From NCBI GenBank assembly GCA_958417755.1, contig CATZDY010000043.1, positions 1 through 20,112 on the forward strand: a DNA stretch of 20,112 nucleotides. The letters are read 5' to 3'. Shown piece after piece: positions 1-8,985 of this stretch. Under the pieces are notes generated by a model, which saw only the letters and a program-made list of their open reading frames with translations, searched no databases and was not told where the DNA came from. The number at the start of each line of letters is the position of its first letter. Positions within the stretch are counted from its first letter, which is position 1. The position numbers and the translations under genes were made by a program. The stretch comes from an uncultured Peptococcaceae bacterium. Its GTDB lineage: Bacteria > Bacillota > Desulfotomaculia > Desulfotomaculales > Desulfocucumaceae.

Positions 1-1421
1 TGTTTGGCCAGGAGTTTCAAGCAGCCCTTATAGGCAGCGCGGAAGTTACCTTGCCCAAGGGGGCGGATAAGGACAATGCCTATGCCTATATAAAAATTTT
101 ACTGTCCGCAATACTGCGTCCCAAAGTGGGGACCTTTTTGGCTGAAGCCATGCTCAGTGATGATTCCTTTGTACTGTGTAAGGACTGCCATTTGTTTGGG
201 CAGATAGCCTGCGCCATTTGGTTCAACCCCCACGCCCGGGCAGGGGATTTTGTGGTTACCTTGGGGGGCTATCATCCGGCTTTTGAGATTCCCGCCCATT
301 ATCCCAAAGTGCGGCAAGTGGGATTTTCCTGGCAGGTGAATGCCCAGATCAGCGCAAAGGGCTCTGTATATATGGCTGTGACGCCATCCTGCATTATGGC
401 TGGGGGCAATTTAGAATTTCTTTTTAGCCAGGGAAATTTACGGGCTTGGTTTACTGCTTACGCCCATCTGCTGATGCAATGGCATCCCTTTGCCTTTGAT
501 GCCCAGATTGGGGTGGAAATCGGGATTTCCTACCGCTTGTTTCTTCTTTTCTGCCATAAGACCATCAGGATTGTCTTGGGAGCTTCTTTGCATTTGTGGG
601 GGGCACCCATGGGAGGGAAACTACGCATTCATTTGAGTTTTTTGAGCTTTACCATTTCCTTTGGCAAGCCCCAGAACAGCGGAAGAACATCCTTAAACTG
701 GCAAGAGCTGCGGGCCAGTTTGCTCCAGGAAAAACATTTGCATACTATACAAGCTGCCCAAGGGGTCCGGACGCAACAAGAAAGGGGCGCTGCCCCAACA
801 AAAGCCGGACAACAGGAAGCCCCTGAGCCTTGGATTGCCGAAACCGGTGAGTTTTCTCTTTTTTGCGAAACCGCCATTCCTGTTGGAACCATTCATCTCC
901 GCCCCATGCAGCTTGCAAACATTGATTCCATCTGGAATCTAACCATCACTGCCCCTGACCAAACCAAAGGCTCGGCCCGTGATTTTGGCTTTACTCTGGA
1001 AGAAACCAGCAAGAATTTGCCGGACGCCCTTTTTGGCCAACCCAAGGATAAGCTCAACGACCCCCAAGCCAAGTTGGTGCAGGGTCTTACGGGGTATCGT
1101 TTGACTACCCCGCCAAAAATTGCCCAAGGGGAACTCAGGATTTTGAACTATCGGGAAGCTTTGATTAGAAGCTTACAATTGCCCAATCCCCTCAAAGGGG
1201 CAGAAGGAATTCCCGCTGCTTTTGGCCAGGAGACAGGAGAAACCCTGGACGTTTTGCAGGAGATTGACAGTGAAGCCATGATCCAACAAAGGCAAGAACT
1301 CTGTGCCTGGCTAGGGCCCTATTACCAGGGGCAAACAGGGGAATTTCGGCAAACAAAAGACAATCGTTATCATCTTTATACCCATTGCCCAATGCTTTGC
1401 CAAGAAGCAAACGGACACTGA
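1..1421 (+). CDS. DUF6603-type large protein, C-terminal part (5' end outside window)
   Basis: The frame is open from the first complete codon at position 3 with no stop upstream, so this is the C-terminal ~470 residues of a longer protein; the TTG at 51 is not needed as a start. The translated segment GGYHPAFEIPAHYPKV, followed by SWQV, TPSCIMAGG, a W-rich stretch, LHLWGAP and SFTISFG, matches what I recall of the DUF6603 family (large, beta-rich, bacteria and fungi, no known function). After a low-complexity Gln/Ala/Pro linker (about residues 245-275) comes a second region containing LRPMQL, typical of the end of these proteins. No membrane segment or signal is visible in this part. It is followed 16 nt later by the next gene and is probably first, or an early member, of a four-gene operon. 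Family assignment is by recall; function unknown. Confidence 0.78.
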   Translation, partial: FGQEFQAALIGSAEVTLPKGADKDNAYAYIKILLSAILRPKVGTFLAEAMLSDDSFVLCKDCHLFGQIACAIWFNPHARAGDFVVTLGGYHPAFEIPAHYPKVRQVGFSWQVNAQISAKGSVYMAVTPSCIMAGGNLEFLFSQGNLRAWFTAYAHLLMQWHPFAFDAQIGVEIGISYRLFLLFCHKTIRIVLGASLHLWGAPMGGKLRIHLSFLSFTISFGKPQNSGRTSLNWQELRASLLQEKHLHTIQAAQGVRTQQERGAAPTKAGQQEAPEPWIAETGEFSLFCETAIPVGTIHLRPMQLANIDSIWNLTITAPDQTKGSARDFGFTLEETSKNLPDALFGQPKDKLNDPQAKLVQGLTGYRLTTPPKIAQGELRILNYREALIRSLQLPNPLKGAEGIPAAFGQETGETLDVLQEIDSEAMIQQRQELCAWLGPYYQGQTGEFRQTKDNRYHLYTHCPMLCQEANGH

Positions 1422-1437
1422 AAGGGGATGTGCTTGG

Positions 1438-3519
1438 TTGCAGGAACCAGAAAACCTTAGCCTGTATGATACCATCTCCCCGGGGCTAGAGCCCGGGACC
1501 TGGAAAATTGAAACCTCCCAGCATCTTCTTCATGCAGGAAAGTCAGTGGAAGAAGAGCTTTTGGGGGCAACCCAGGAAATCATTGTGGAAAACCCTTTGT
1601 TTGCTGTAACAAGGGAATGGATTGTGCAAAGAACCCCGCTTCCGGACAGCCAAGGAACCTATACGGATGTGCTTCCCCATGTGGTGCTCAAAGGAGGTAG
1701 GAGCTTGGCCTTGGCAGGATGCGCCCTGTTGCTTTTCAAGGAAAAGGAAGCTGCCAATATGGTTAGAAAGACCACGGTGGCGGAATACTTGACCCCCAAG
1801 CCTGGCCTTCTCCTGCCTTCTATTGCCTGTTTGACCAAAGAAAAAAATGCCCTTCTCTGTACCTGTATTCGCCTTACCCTGGAACTGTTTCATCGGATTG
1901 CCCCCCGGGCGGAGGAATTGCCCTTTTTGACCCATTACCGCCAGGTGTACATTGGGGATAAGCCGGAAATGAATCTGGATCCAGAGGGTATGTTTACAGT
2001 CATCCTGGCCAATCGCATGCCAGAATACATTGAAGGAGTTCGGGGTGATTATCAAGTGCACCTGGTTTCCCTGCAGGGGCTTTTGGAGCATCTGGATGAT
2101 ACAGCTGAAAAAAGTCCCGCCTACTCCTTTGTGGAACTCATATCCCTGGATTCCTGGCGTTTTACTGTGAGTGGCAGAAAACCGGATAGTTTTCGGAAAA
2201 TTTGTGGGCGTTTGCAAGGTCAAAATAATAATGATTGGCTGTACCGTCTACCCCTTCCCGAGGTTCTACAGGAGGAATCAAAAGACCAAGAGCCAACGGC
2301 TTCCTTCAAAATGCGCCTTTTGGATGGCTATGTACCCCTTCTTTATCATACCCGCATGGGAGATGAGGGATTGTGCTGGAGCCGTTCCCCCTTTACCCCG
2401 GTAAGAACAAAGCTGTTGGAGAAGGAAATTGCTTTTGAAAGCGCAGATGCAGCCCTTTGTTACCATAGCCAGGATGGTGTATTTGATGTTTCCCTGGCCA
2501 CAGCCTTTGAGGCAGGGCGTATGGCTGCCCTGCAGGATGAAGCGTATCTGGACGCCCTCTTTTTATTGCAACAAGAAGCCCAAAAGCAATTGGACACTTT
2601 GCATATAAGAAACCTGTGGGATATGGAAGGTGAACCTTTAGACCACAGATTATCCCGGTTTTTCTCAGAAACAGATATGCATGCCTTGGGCCAGGCTATT
2701 TCCCTTACTGCATCGGATAGCTGCTGGCAGATAGAAACCCCTGTCAATATACCGGAAGAATCTAAACAAGCAATTGAAGCATGTATCAAAGACAAGGGAG
2801 AAACCGTCTACAAAGCATTACAAGCCTTTAGCACCCCTGTAGCCCAGTGGTTGGCCAAGCTTTTGCTGCTTTATCCTATATCCACGGCCCACTTGATCCC
2901 CCACAGGGATTTGCTGCCTCCGGAAAGCGTCCGTTTCTTTTTTGTGGACCAAAACTGGCAAAGGGCTCTGTATGACGGAGCTGTTAGCATTGGCCTGTAT
3001 GCAAGCAGGCAATCGCTTTTTAATCAAGTGATTCGCAACCTACTCTATGAAGCTTCGCAAAAAGCCCTCTATGAATACCGGGCCGGGCTTTATGGTTTTC
3101 CCCCGCCCCAGGTGCGTCAGGAGGTATTGAGCGGATTTTTGGTCCGGGGGGAAATAACCGCTTTGTGGCCCTCTGTATCTGTCACTGCCAAAGACAAAGA
3201 GGGGCAAATGTTGGCCATTTTACGGATGCAACATTTGCCGCCTGACATGCTTTTGGTTATTTTTGATGGCATTCCGGCAACAATCATTGTGAACGAGCCG
3301 GAAGAAGGCCTGGCCTTAACATTAGATCCCCAAGAGTATCCAGCCTTTCGGGAAGGCAGTGGGGGAGTTTTGCGCTTGGAGCCTTCTTCTGCCCAGGGCT
3401 TGGTTGCCTTAGTGGCCCAAAAGCAAGGCCTGTCCAAAGAAAAGATTGGCCCAGCTGCATTGGCCCGTTGCTTTTTAACCACAGGGGAGCGGGTTATATT
3501 GGGGGAGGTGCAGGCATGA
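1438..3519 (+). CDS. Conserved protein of unknown function, DUF6603-cassette member (693 aa)
   Basis: A 693-residue protein starting at TTG 1438, the only start codon near the beginning of the frame, with AAGGGG ten bases upstream. It has no signal peptide and no clear membrane helix. Recognisable conserved stretches are VLPHVVLKGGRSL (about residues 78-90), ANRMPEYIEG with VHLVSLQGL (about 195-218), DGYVPLLYHTRMG (about 298), GVFDVSLATAFEAGRMAAL (about 347), LPPESVRFFFVDQNW with YDGAVSIGL (about 492-520), and LPPDMLLVIFDGIPA near residue 600. From memory these blocks recur in large hypothetical proteins of actinobacteria, cyanobacteria and other phyla that are encoded beside DUF6603 proteins; the function is not known to me. 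The stop overlaps the next start (ATGA), implying coupled translation and perhaps a complex. Confidence 0.8.
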   Translation: MQEPENLSLYDTISPGLEPGTWKIETSQHLLHAGKSVEEELLGATQEIIVENPLFAVTREWIVQRTPLPDSQGTYTDVLPHVVLKGGRSLALAGCALLLFKEKEAANMVRKTTVAEYLTPKPGLLLPSIACLTKEKNALLCTCIRLTLELFHRIAPRAEELPFLTHYRQVYIGDKPEMNLDPEGMFTVILANRMPEYIEGVRGDYQVHLVSLQGLLEHLDDTAEKSPAYSFVELISLDSWRFTVSGRKPDSFRKICGRLQGQNNNDWLYRLPLPEVLQEESKDQEPTASFKMRLLDGYVPLLYHTRMGDEGLCWSRSPFTPVRTKLLEKEIAFESADAALCYHSQDGVFDVSLATAFEAGRMAALQDEAYLDALFLLQQEAQKQLDTLHIRNLWDMEGEPLDHRLSRFFSETDMHALGQAISLTASDSCWQIETPVNIPEESKQAIEACIKDKGETVYKALQAFSTPVAQWLAKLLLLYPISTAHLIPHRDLLPPESVRFFFVDQNWQRALYDGAVSIGLYASRQSLFNQVIRNLLYEASQKALYEYRAGLYGFPPPQVRQEVLSGFLVRGEITALWPSVSVTAKDKEGQMLAILRMQHLPPDMLLVIFDGIPATIIVNEPEEGLALTLDPQEYPAFREGSGGVLRLEPSSAQGLVALVAQKQGLSKEKIGPAALARCFLTTGERVILGEVQA

Positions 3520-6500
3520 TGGAAGAGCATATTTTTATGCCCCTGGAACTGGAGGCCTTGGTGATTGATGATTTTGTTGGGGGCCGGGATTTTTTCCGCC
3601 GCTTTACCTTCAATTATCGGCAACTGGATTCTTTTTTCAGTCCAGAACCAGAGCCTTTGGGAAACAACATAGACATCAAGGAACGGGGAATTTGGCTGCG
3701 CTGGGTTTTGCCAAGGGAACTGCGGACAGAGGATGAAGAGGGTGGATTTCCTCTGATTCCCAATCGCTGGCTCATAACAAGAATATCCCAGGGCACAGGA
3801 AGCACAGTTTCTTGGGTGTTGGAAAGCGATTGTCCTACTTCCCCGGATATGTCAGATGAAGAATATGACCGCATCATGCCCTATACCACCCAATACCTGA
3901 TCAATGAAGACGTGCGCCAGGCTTTTTTGCAGGCCCCGGATTCCCGTAGAAATTGCGCTTATATCCAGGAAGCAGAGGTGCCTGGATGTTATTACATCAA
4001 CCTGGGCATTCCTTTTCCGGGAAAAGATTGGGAAGAACGCCAAGGGCCTTTATTCCTCACAGCCTGCGCCCCGGGCAATCCTGATTTTAGCGGGTATGTG
4101 CAGTTTAACAGCAATATATTGTCTTGGTTTGACAATCTGGAAGCAATGCCCGAGGATACCTTTCACTATACTGTCATTGGGTGGTATTCTGGGGGCAATA
4201 AGCAGCACATATTTTGTTCTGGTCAGGTTTTCTCCATTCCTTGGCATTTGGAAGGATATCCTAAAACAGGGGACCAAGATCCCTATCAAGATGCACTTTG
4301 GGATATCATCAGAAGCGGCCAATTGAATGTTGCCATTGGAGAAAACCCTCACAGAGCCTTTCGCGCTTATTTCAAAGCCATGCTTAGCAATAAAAAAACG
4401 ATGAGCCAGCAAGAATTTCAGCGCTTGGATCGCCTGATGGCAGCCTTGGAAACCGGTTGCTTGGACCAATTACAAAGTGATGAAGGGGGTTGGAAACTCC
4501 AGGATGCTTTGCAGCAAGAGCCCTTCATAGAGCGCCCCGGGGGTACGAAGGAAACCGCGGTTTTGGATCAAGAAGCTGCCATTCTCCATGCCATGCAAGA
4601 AGAATTGTTAGGGATTTGGTGGAAAAGGGGATACTTGAAATCCAATCCAGATTTGGATATGCCTGCAGAAAAGGCCAGGTATGACAGCCTTTTGAATGCC
4701 CAGGATAAAAACAGCCTTGTATCCCAAACAATCGACCAATTGGAAAAGGTAAAATCCTTGTTTGCCCAGCTAAAGGAACAAGAGGATTCCACTTTGCTTG
4801 GTCGGTATTGGCAAATGGGAAATCCCTATGTGCTGGTCAGTGGTTTGGAACCTCCCAAGGACCTGGACAATCAAGATACTGTAACGCGTAAAGCAGTTGA
4901 ATTATTGGTTCCCCCCAAACCTTATGCAAATCCCCAGGTAAAAGGACAACTGCCCGAAGGAGTAAGGTGTTTGTATCAGGAAACTTGCTATATTTTAGAA
5001 GAATTCTATCAAAATCCAGGGGCTGTTGGGCAAGGTATCCTGCCAGACTATTCCCTGGAGCCTTGGCGCCAGCCCTGGAAGCCGGCCTTTATGGAATGGC
5101 GCATCAATTACCAGGAACTTTCTGATTACTATTTTGATGGCTATGCCTATCAAATTGATGATATGGGGAAGGCAGATCCTACTAAATTTTGCGGATTTGG
5201 GGGCATCTCTGTGCTCAATGACCATAAGCAAAAGCTTTTGGCCCAAAAGATAGAAGCTTTGCCGGAAAAAAGCGGTGATAAAGGCCTCAAAAAGGCTGCT
5301 GCTGCCGTACGCCAGTGGAAACTCCTGGGCCAGGAGCTTACCCATTTCCATGATCAAATGGAACAGCGGGACTGTCGTGCCTTCCGGCGGCCTTATGATG
5401 AAGAAATCCCGGGTTCCCCCTATCGGTTGGATGAAGTACTTGGCTTTACTTCCCCTGACCCTGATTTTTTCCAACGCATTTGTCAACAGATCGAAGGCAT
5501 TCCCTATGTAAAGGGCAATGTGTTGCCTCCATACCGGTTCCTGCGCAAAGGAAAAGCTTATTTGGCTGATTTGATTTTCTACGATGCTTTTGGCAGGGGC
5601 TTACAGCTTATTCGTTCAGGCCAAGGGCATGGTTTATATCAAAGTGAGAATTTTCCCCTGATGATTGCAGATTCCATGAAAGCAAAGCAAAGACATGAAG
5701 GAAATGGATTTTTGCTCAAACCCTGTATTTTACAGTATTGTCGCCTTGCCGCCACCCTTTGGGGCCAAGGGGAAAGGCCGTTTTTTGGATTTCTGACCTT
5801 AAATCGCTTAAACCATAGTCTGCTGGTACATTCCGCAGAAGGAGAAGCCCTGGGTGAGCTCATGCTAATGGCTGTGGACGGACAAAAGAGAAGGGTGTGT
5901 TTTGTTCCCTTTGCCGGACAGCCTTGTCCAGAGCTGGCCTATTTTATCCAGGCCCAGGAAGGCAAAGAAGAAGCTGATTTCCAGGCTTTCCTGGATACCA
6001 TAGATGCTTCCTTTTGGACCATGGATGCTGCGGGAAAACATGGGGATGAAAGAATGGCCCTTCTGGCTGGTCGACCCCTTGCCATGAGCCGGCTGGAATT
6101 GTATTTCGATATTTACGGCTTGCCAAGAAAAGATGCAGGCTGGGGAAATGATGGGGAAAAGAAAGGCCTAGAACCAGAACCCGAGAAATTTCCCTTACGC
6201 CTGGGCAGCCTTCCAGTAAGGGAAGACGGGATATGCGGCTATTTTGCTGACAACACCTTTTCCTTGTTTCACAGCATCGCGTCTCCCCAGACTTTGATTC
6301 CTTCCCTAAGCCAGATAGGGAAAAAAGGCCCTGCCTCCCAGGAAGCCTATTTGCATGTGGGATATGGCCATGAACAGGCGGCAAATCCCTATGTGTTGTA
6401 CGATCCCCTGCTGGCCCTGCATGCCTATACTGGTATTTTGCCTGTCAAGCGGGTGCAATTGGAGAAAAAAATGGTGCTGGAAGTGTTGAAGACAATGGAG

Positions 6501-6650
6501 CTCCATTTCCGAATGGGCCCTTTGCTGATGCAATCAGAAGAAGGAACCTGTAGTGTTCGGGAGGGATTTTTAAGCTTTTCAGAAAAGGAAAAGCCAAAGG
6601 GCCGGACGTATCAATGGTTAAGAAGGGATGGAAAATGGAATGAACGCTGA
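3516..6650 (+). CDS. Very large conserved protein of unknown function, DUF6603-cassette member (1044 aa)
   Basis: The open frame extends back to 3468, but the start is probably ATG 3516 (or the adjacent ATG 3519), which has GGAGGTG five bases upstream and overlaps the preceding stop in an ATGA arrangement. The product is about 1044 residues, soluble-looking and rich in aromatic residues. Near the N-terminus are KERGIWLRWVLPREL and FPLIPNRWLITR (about residues 50-90), then LTACAPGNPDFSGYV and IGWYSGG (about 185-235). This order matches my memory of large hypothetical proteins with a 'GIHLHWALPDAL ... PLVPNRWLVVR ... GWYSDP' pattern found next to DUF6603 genes. A charged, possibly coiled-coil stretch lies around residues 410-440. 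There are no catalytic motifs I can name. It overlaps the start of the fourth gene. Function unknown; CDS status is very secure. Confidence 0.82.
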   Translation: MMEEHIFMPLELEALVIDDFVGGRDFFRRFTFNYRQLDSFFSPEPEPLGNNIDIKERGIWLRWVLPRELRTEDEEGGFPLIPNRWLITRISQGTGSTVSWVLESDCPTSPDMSDEEYDRIMPYTTQYLINEDVRQAFLQAPDSRRNCAYIQEAEVPGCYYINLGIPFPGKDWEERQGPLFLTACAPGNPDFSGYVQFNSNILSWFDNLEAMPEDTFHYTVIGWYSGGNKQHIFCSGQVFSIPWHLEGYPKTGDQDPYQDALWDIIRSGQLNVAIGENPHRAFRAYFKAMLSNKKTMSQQEFQRLDRLMAALETGCLDQLQSDEGGWKLQDALQQEPFIERPGGTKETAVLDQEAAILHAMQEELLGIWWKRGYLKSNPDLDMPAEKARYDSLLNAQDKNSLVSQTIDQLEKVKSLFAQLKEQEDSTLLGRYWQMGNPYVLVSGLEPPKDLDNQDTVTRKAVELLVPPKPYANPQVKGQLPEGVRCLYQETCYILEEFYQNPGAVGQGILPDYSLEPWRQPWKPAFMEWRINYQELSDYYFDGYAYQIDDMGKADPTKFCGFGGISVLNDHKQKLLAQKIEALPEKSGDKGLKKAAAAVRQWKLLGQELTHFHDQMEQRDCRAFRRPYDEEIPGSPYRLDEVLGFTSPDPDFFQRICQQIEGIPYVKGNVLPPYRFLRKGKAYLADLIFYDAFGRGLQLIRSGQGHGLYQSENFPLMIADSMKAKQRHEGNGFLLKPCILQYCRLAATLWGQGERPFFGFLTLNRLNHSLLVHSAEGEALGELMLMAVDGQKRRVCFVPFAGQPCPELAYFIQAQEGKEEADFQAFLDTIDASFWTMDAAGKHGDERMALLAGRPLAMSRLELYFDIYGLPRKDAGWGNDGEKKGLEPEPEKFPLRLGSLPVREDGICGYFADNTFSLFHSIASPQTLIPSLSQIGKKGPASQEAYLHVGYGHEQAANPYVLYDPLLALHAYTGILPVKRVQLEKKMVLEVLKTMELHFRMGPLLMQSEEGTCSVREGFLSFSEKEKPKGRTYQWLRRDGKWNER

Positions 6651-7863
6651 AAAAACAATCCTGGAACTTTCCCTAACAGCAAAAGATGGCAGGCTGTATG
6701 CTGGAAGAACCGGAAGCCTTGTGGGAACATTGAAAAACAAGGCAGGGCAGCAGTACCATTGCCGCTCCATTTGCCTGGGGATTCCTGTGGGAAACGAAGA
6801 AAACCAGCTGTATTTGAATGACAACAAAACAGTGATTGCCTCCCGGGTAAAGACTTGGAACGCAGTGCTTCTTGAAGAAACAGAAGCTTTAGGGGAAAAT
6901 ATCATCACCTTAAAACTGCAACAAAAAGACGGTGGCCTGCGTCCCCTTACCACCCCATTGGAATTTGAGGTAACCGGGAATCTCAATTTAGTGCCTGGTT
7001 CAGCCACTGTGACCTATACCTATGAGTACAACACTGATGGTGGCAAACAGTGGAATACCGAAACAGCAGAATATGTGTTTGAAAAAACAACGGATACCCT
7101 TTATTTGCGCAACTTCTTGACTGTAAACCCCCTAAGTCCCCTGAATCCTTGTACCCAGTTTGGTCCGGGAGAAAGCATTTATTTCTCCTGGGAAGGGAAT
7201 GGGACCAATTATGAGATTTACCAAAAAGGAGAGACAACGCCCATTTATTCAGGCCAGGAAACCCATTTTACCTATCAAAAAGGAATTGATGCGGATACCA
7301 CATTTTTACTAAAAGCAGTACATACAGACAATGCTCTTGCCCAAGGGGAAGCAGGGCATGACGGCCTGACCAGCAGCGGGGAAATGCTTTTTGAAACCAT
7401 TACCTTAACAAGTCCCAAGCCGGTCTTTTCGGAAGTTACAGTGCAAGACGGATTTTTCATGCAAAAGGGTCCCATGTCCTTTTTCCACAAAGCCATACAA
7501 ATGGAAAGGATAGCAGAAGAGCTACAAACAAAATCCTATGTTAAAGTACAGGTCAATACAGATGGAATCCTGGCAGTATATTTAACCTGCGAAACAGCGG
7601 AATCCCCTTCCTCCGCCTATCTCCGATTTTCTACCTATCATGACAATGAATGTCAGTGCACTGGAGAAGATTACGCCTTTCGCGCTGACCTACAGGCAAT
7701 GCCTGTGGCCAAAGCAGCCCATATTGTGATGCCCATTGCAAAGGGAGATATTGGCCTTTTGCAATGCATCATGAAGAAACCAGCACAACAGACCCTGGCC
7801 AAAGGATATAGATTGCAGTGCTATTTCTTCCCCTTTGGCCAGGGAGAGGCCAAAATCCTGTAA
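6628..7863 (+). CDS. Cassette protein with Ig-like segment (411 aa), function unknown
   Basis: The first ATG at 6628 lies inside the end of the preceding gene; a second in-frame ATG at 6640 is better spaced from the AAGGGATGG stretch and may be the true start (overlap of 23 or 11 nt). The protein is beta-rich. Residues about 165-240 contain FGPGESIYFSWEGNGTNYEI, then a Thr-rich strand and DTTFLLKAVH, a pattern seen in Ig-like or fibronectin-like modules in which a 'SW.G' strand is followed by 'DTTF.L.A'. The C-terminal third has no recognisable motif. There is no signal peptide, so an extracellular adhesin role is not supported. It is last in the four-gene run and is followed by a hairpin that could end transcription. 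It may be a binding or accessory subunit for the two large proteins; that is inference from position only. Confidence 0.75.
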   Translation: MENGMNAEKTILELSLTAKDGRLYAGRTGSLVGTLKNKAGQQYHCRSICLGIPVGNEENQLYLNDNKTVIASRVKTWNAVLLEETEALGENIITLKLQQKDGGLRPLTTPLEFEVTGNLNLVPGSATVTYTYEYNTDGGKQWNTETAEYVFEKTTDTLYLRNFLTVNPLSPLNPCTQFGPGESIYFSWEGNGTNYEIYQKGETTPIYSGQETHFTYQKGIDADTTFLLKAVHTDNALAQGEAGHDGLTSSGEMLFETITLTSPKPVFSEVTVQDGFFMQKGPMSFFHKAIQMERIAEELQTKSYVKVQVNTDGILAVYLTCETAESPSSAYLRFSTYHDNECQCTGEDYAFRADLQAMPVAKAAHIVMPIAKGDIGLLQCIMKKPAQQTLAKGYRLQCYFFPFGQGEAKIL

Positions 7864-7905
7864 AACCCCCAAGGGTTTAAGATATCTACTTGCCCATCCC
7901 TTGTC

Positions 7906-7952
7906 GTTAACCTCTTTTTCTGTAGAAATACCAGGAGGTTGACGGCATTTTT
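7906..7952 (+). terminator. Hairpin with T-run after the cassette
   Basis: Arms 7906-7914 (GTTAACCTC) and 7935-7943 (GAGGTTGAC) pair over 9 bp with one G-U; the loop itself can form a short TTTC/GAAA stem. Five T's follow at 7948-7952. A shorter perfect hairpin (AAACCC, 4-nt loop, GGGTTT) sits on the stop codon at 7863-7878. The position between convergent genes suits a terminator, but the T-run is offset by four bases. Confidence 0.4.
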
Positions 7953-8020
7953 ATATACTTGGTGGGAAATCACAAATTGAGGTCATTGGGTTATAGGAAG
8001 AAACAAAATGAATATCTAAC

Positions 8021-8485
8021 TTAAGGAAAATATGTTAAGGAAGATATGATTTTTGCCCCAGGTTTTTTTGCTTTGCCATGATACCTTAGCCCAAGGATTA
8101 GCAATACAATATTTGCGATATAGAGTCCCATAAGAAAACACATCACGCCCTGCCATGAAGTAAACAACAAATAAAAGATTTGAAAAAAGTGGCAAATAAA
8201 TGTCAATAAAAGGGAAAGTAAAAGAAATTGCAACGGTTGTTTTCCCGGGCTTACCTTATACCATAGCAGCCCCAACAGGAGAAATAGAGAGCCAAGGAAA
8301 GCAACAAAGGAAACCAACATACAGGTTTTCAGGAGCAGACAAAACAAGAAAAAAGAGGATAAAGCAATCGATAGCTGGATGACCTTGGGCGCAGTTGGGG
8401 ATATGATTTGAGCTATAATCCAACCCAAGCCAAGGAACAAACAGCTGATGGCAATTATACCAATGTTCATCCATATAAACCCCAT
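8021..8485 (-). CDS. Small multi-pass membrane protein of unknown function
   Basis: The frame on the minus strand extends to 8590, but the internal ATG at 8485 has AGGGGG seven bases upstream, while the ATG at 8590 has no convincing ribosome site, so I prefer the 154-residue product. It is almost entirely hydrophobic: about four to five membrane helices, including IGIIAISCLFLGLGWIIAQI, FFLFCLLLKTCMLVSFVAFL and the Leu-rich FLLLSLLLTFICHFF, ending in a short Lys-rich tail (GKAKKPGAK). No family is recognised. It converges on the upstream cassette and is divergent from the kinase gene. Coding status rests on the ribosome site, the consistent hydrophobic pattern and the absence of a competing frame; it could be a small integral protein linked to neither neighbour. 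Confidence 0.55.
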   Translation of the reverse strand: MGFIWMNIGIIAISCLFLGLGWIIAQIISPTAPKVIQLSIALSSFFLFCLLLKTCMLVSFVAFLGSLFLLLGLLWYKVSPGKQPLQFLLLSLLLTFICHFFQIFYLLFTSWQGVMCFLMGLYIANIVLLILGLRYHGKAKKPGAKIISSLTYFP

Positions 8486-8985
8486 TTTGTACCCCCTATT
8501 TCTTTGCAGATTTATATACAATCCTATGATGTTTATAGAGTTTAAAATCATGCCTATGATTTCTTTGCTGTTATCAAATATCCTTTTCATTTTATTGCAG
8601 ATTTTTTCATAAGCTCATTGATGATAGCAGTATTTTTCTTATCAAGGATAAAAGCATGCGCTTGGGAGATGAATGTAGAAACAATGCAGTGATACTAATT
8701 GAAAAAAGGGCAGATAACAGATTTTACCCCTTTAAAGTCTGAATCCTTTGTAGGATTAATATAAGTTTGCCTTTTGGGGTGAAAGGGGAAATGTGCTGGA
8801 CCCTGCTTGTTCCTTTTTCTTTGGCAGGAAAACAATCGAGCAATACGAATTAAGGATAAAGCCCCATGGATAAGCAACCATTTTTTTCCTTGCCAAAGAG
8901 CTGTTTCAATAAAGACAATTGGCAAGGGCTATTTTTAACATGCTGTGCATGAAATAAAGTATTGGTTTTGGCAGACGGAGAAACT
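8486..8985. other. 500-bp divergent intergenic region
   Basis: This lies between the minus-strand membrane gene and the kinase gene, so it must hold both promoters. I see no strong -35/-10 pair. It contains a strong hairpin with T-run (listed separately) and a small dyad CATGC-TGT-GCATG at 8939-8951, 35 bases before the kinase start. The 76-residue minus-strand open frame at 8695-8925 lacks a ribosome site and a recognisable protein pattern and is not called as a gene. Confidence 0.5.
8888..8936 (+). terminator. Hairpin plus T5 in the kinase leader (terminator or attenuator)
   Basis: A perfect 9-bp inverted repeat, CCTTGCCAA at 8888-8896 and TTGGCAAGG at 8919-8927, is followed by GCTATTTTT (T's at 8932-8936). 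It ends 49 bases before the kinase ATG and there is no plus-strand gene upstream for it to terminate, so it either insulates the operon from stray transcription or works as a leader attenuator if the promoter lies upstream of it. Confidence 0.5.

Noticed and set aside
1543..2223. 226-residue minus-strand open frame inside the second cassette gene
   Set aside because: It is antisense to a well-supported coding frame, has low-complexity basic composition, and matches no family pattern; it is a shadow frame.
3904..4326. 140-residue plus-strand frame inside the 1044-residue gene
   Set aside because: Overlaps in another frame; the main frame is continuous and has the conserved motifs, so there is no sign of a frameshift.
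4995..5486. 163-residue minus-strand open frame
   Set aside because: Antisense to the 1044-residue protein, no ribosome site or recognisable motif.
8695..8925. 76-residue minus-strand frame between membrane protein and kinase
   Set aside because: No ribosome site, no conserved pattern, and it overlaps the leader hairpin of the kinase gene.
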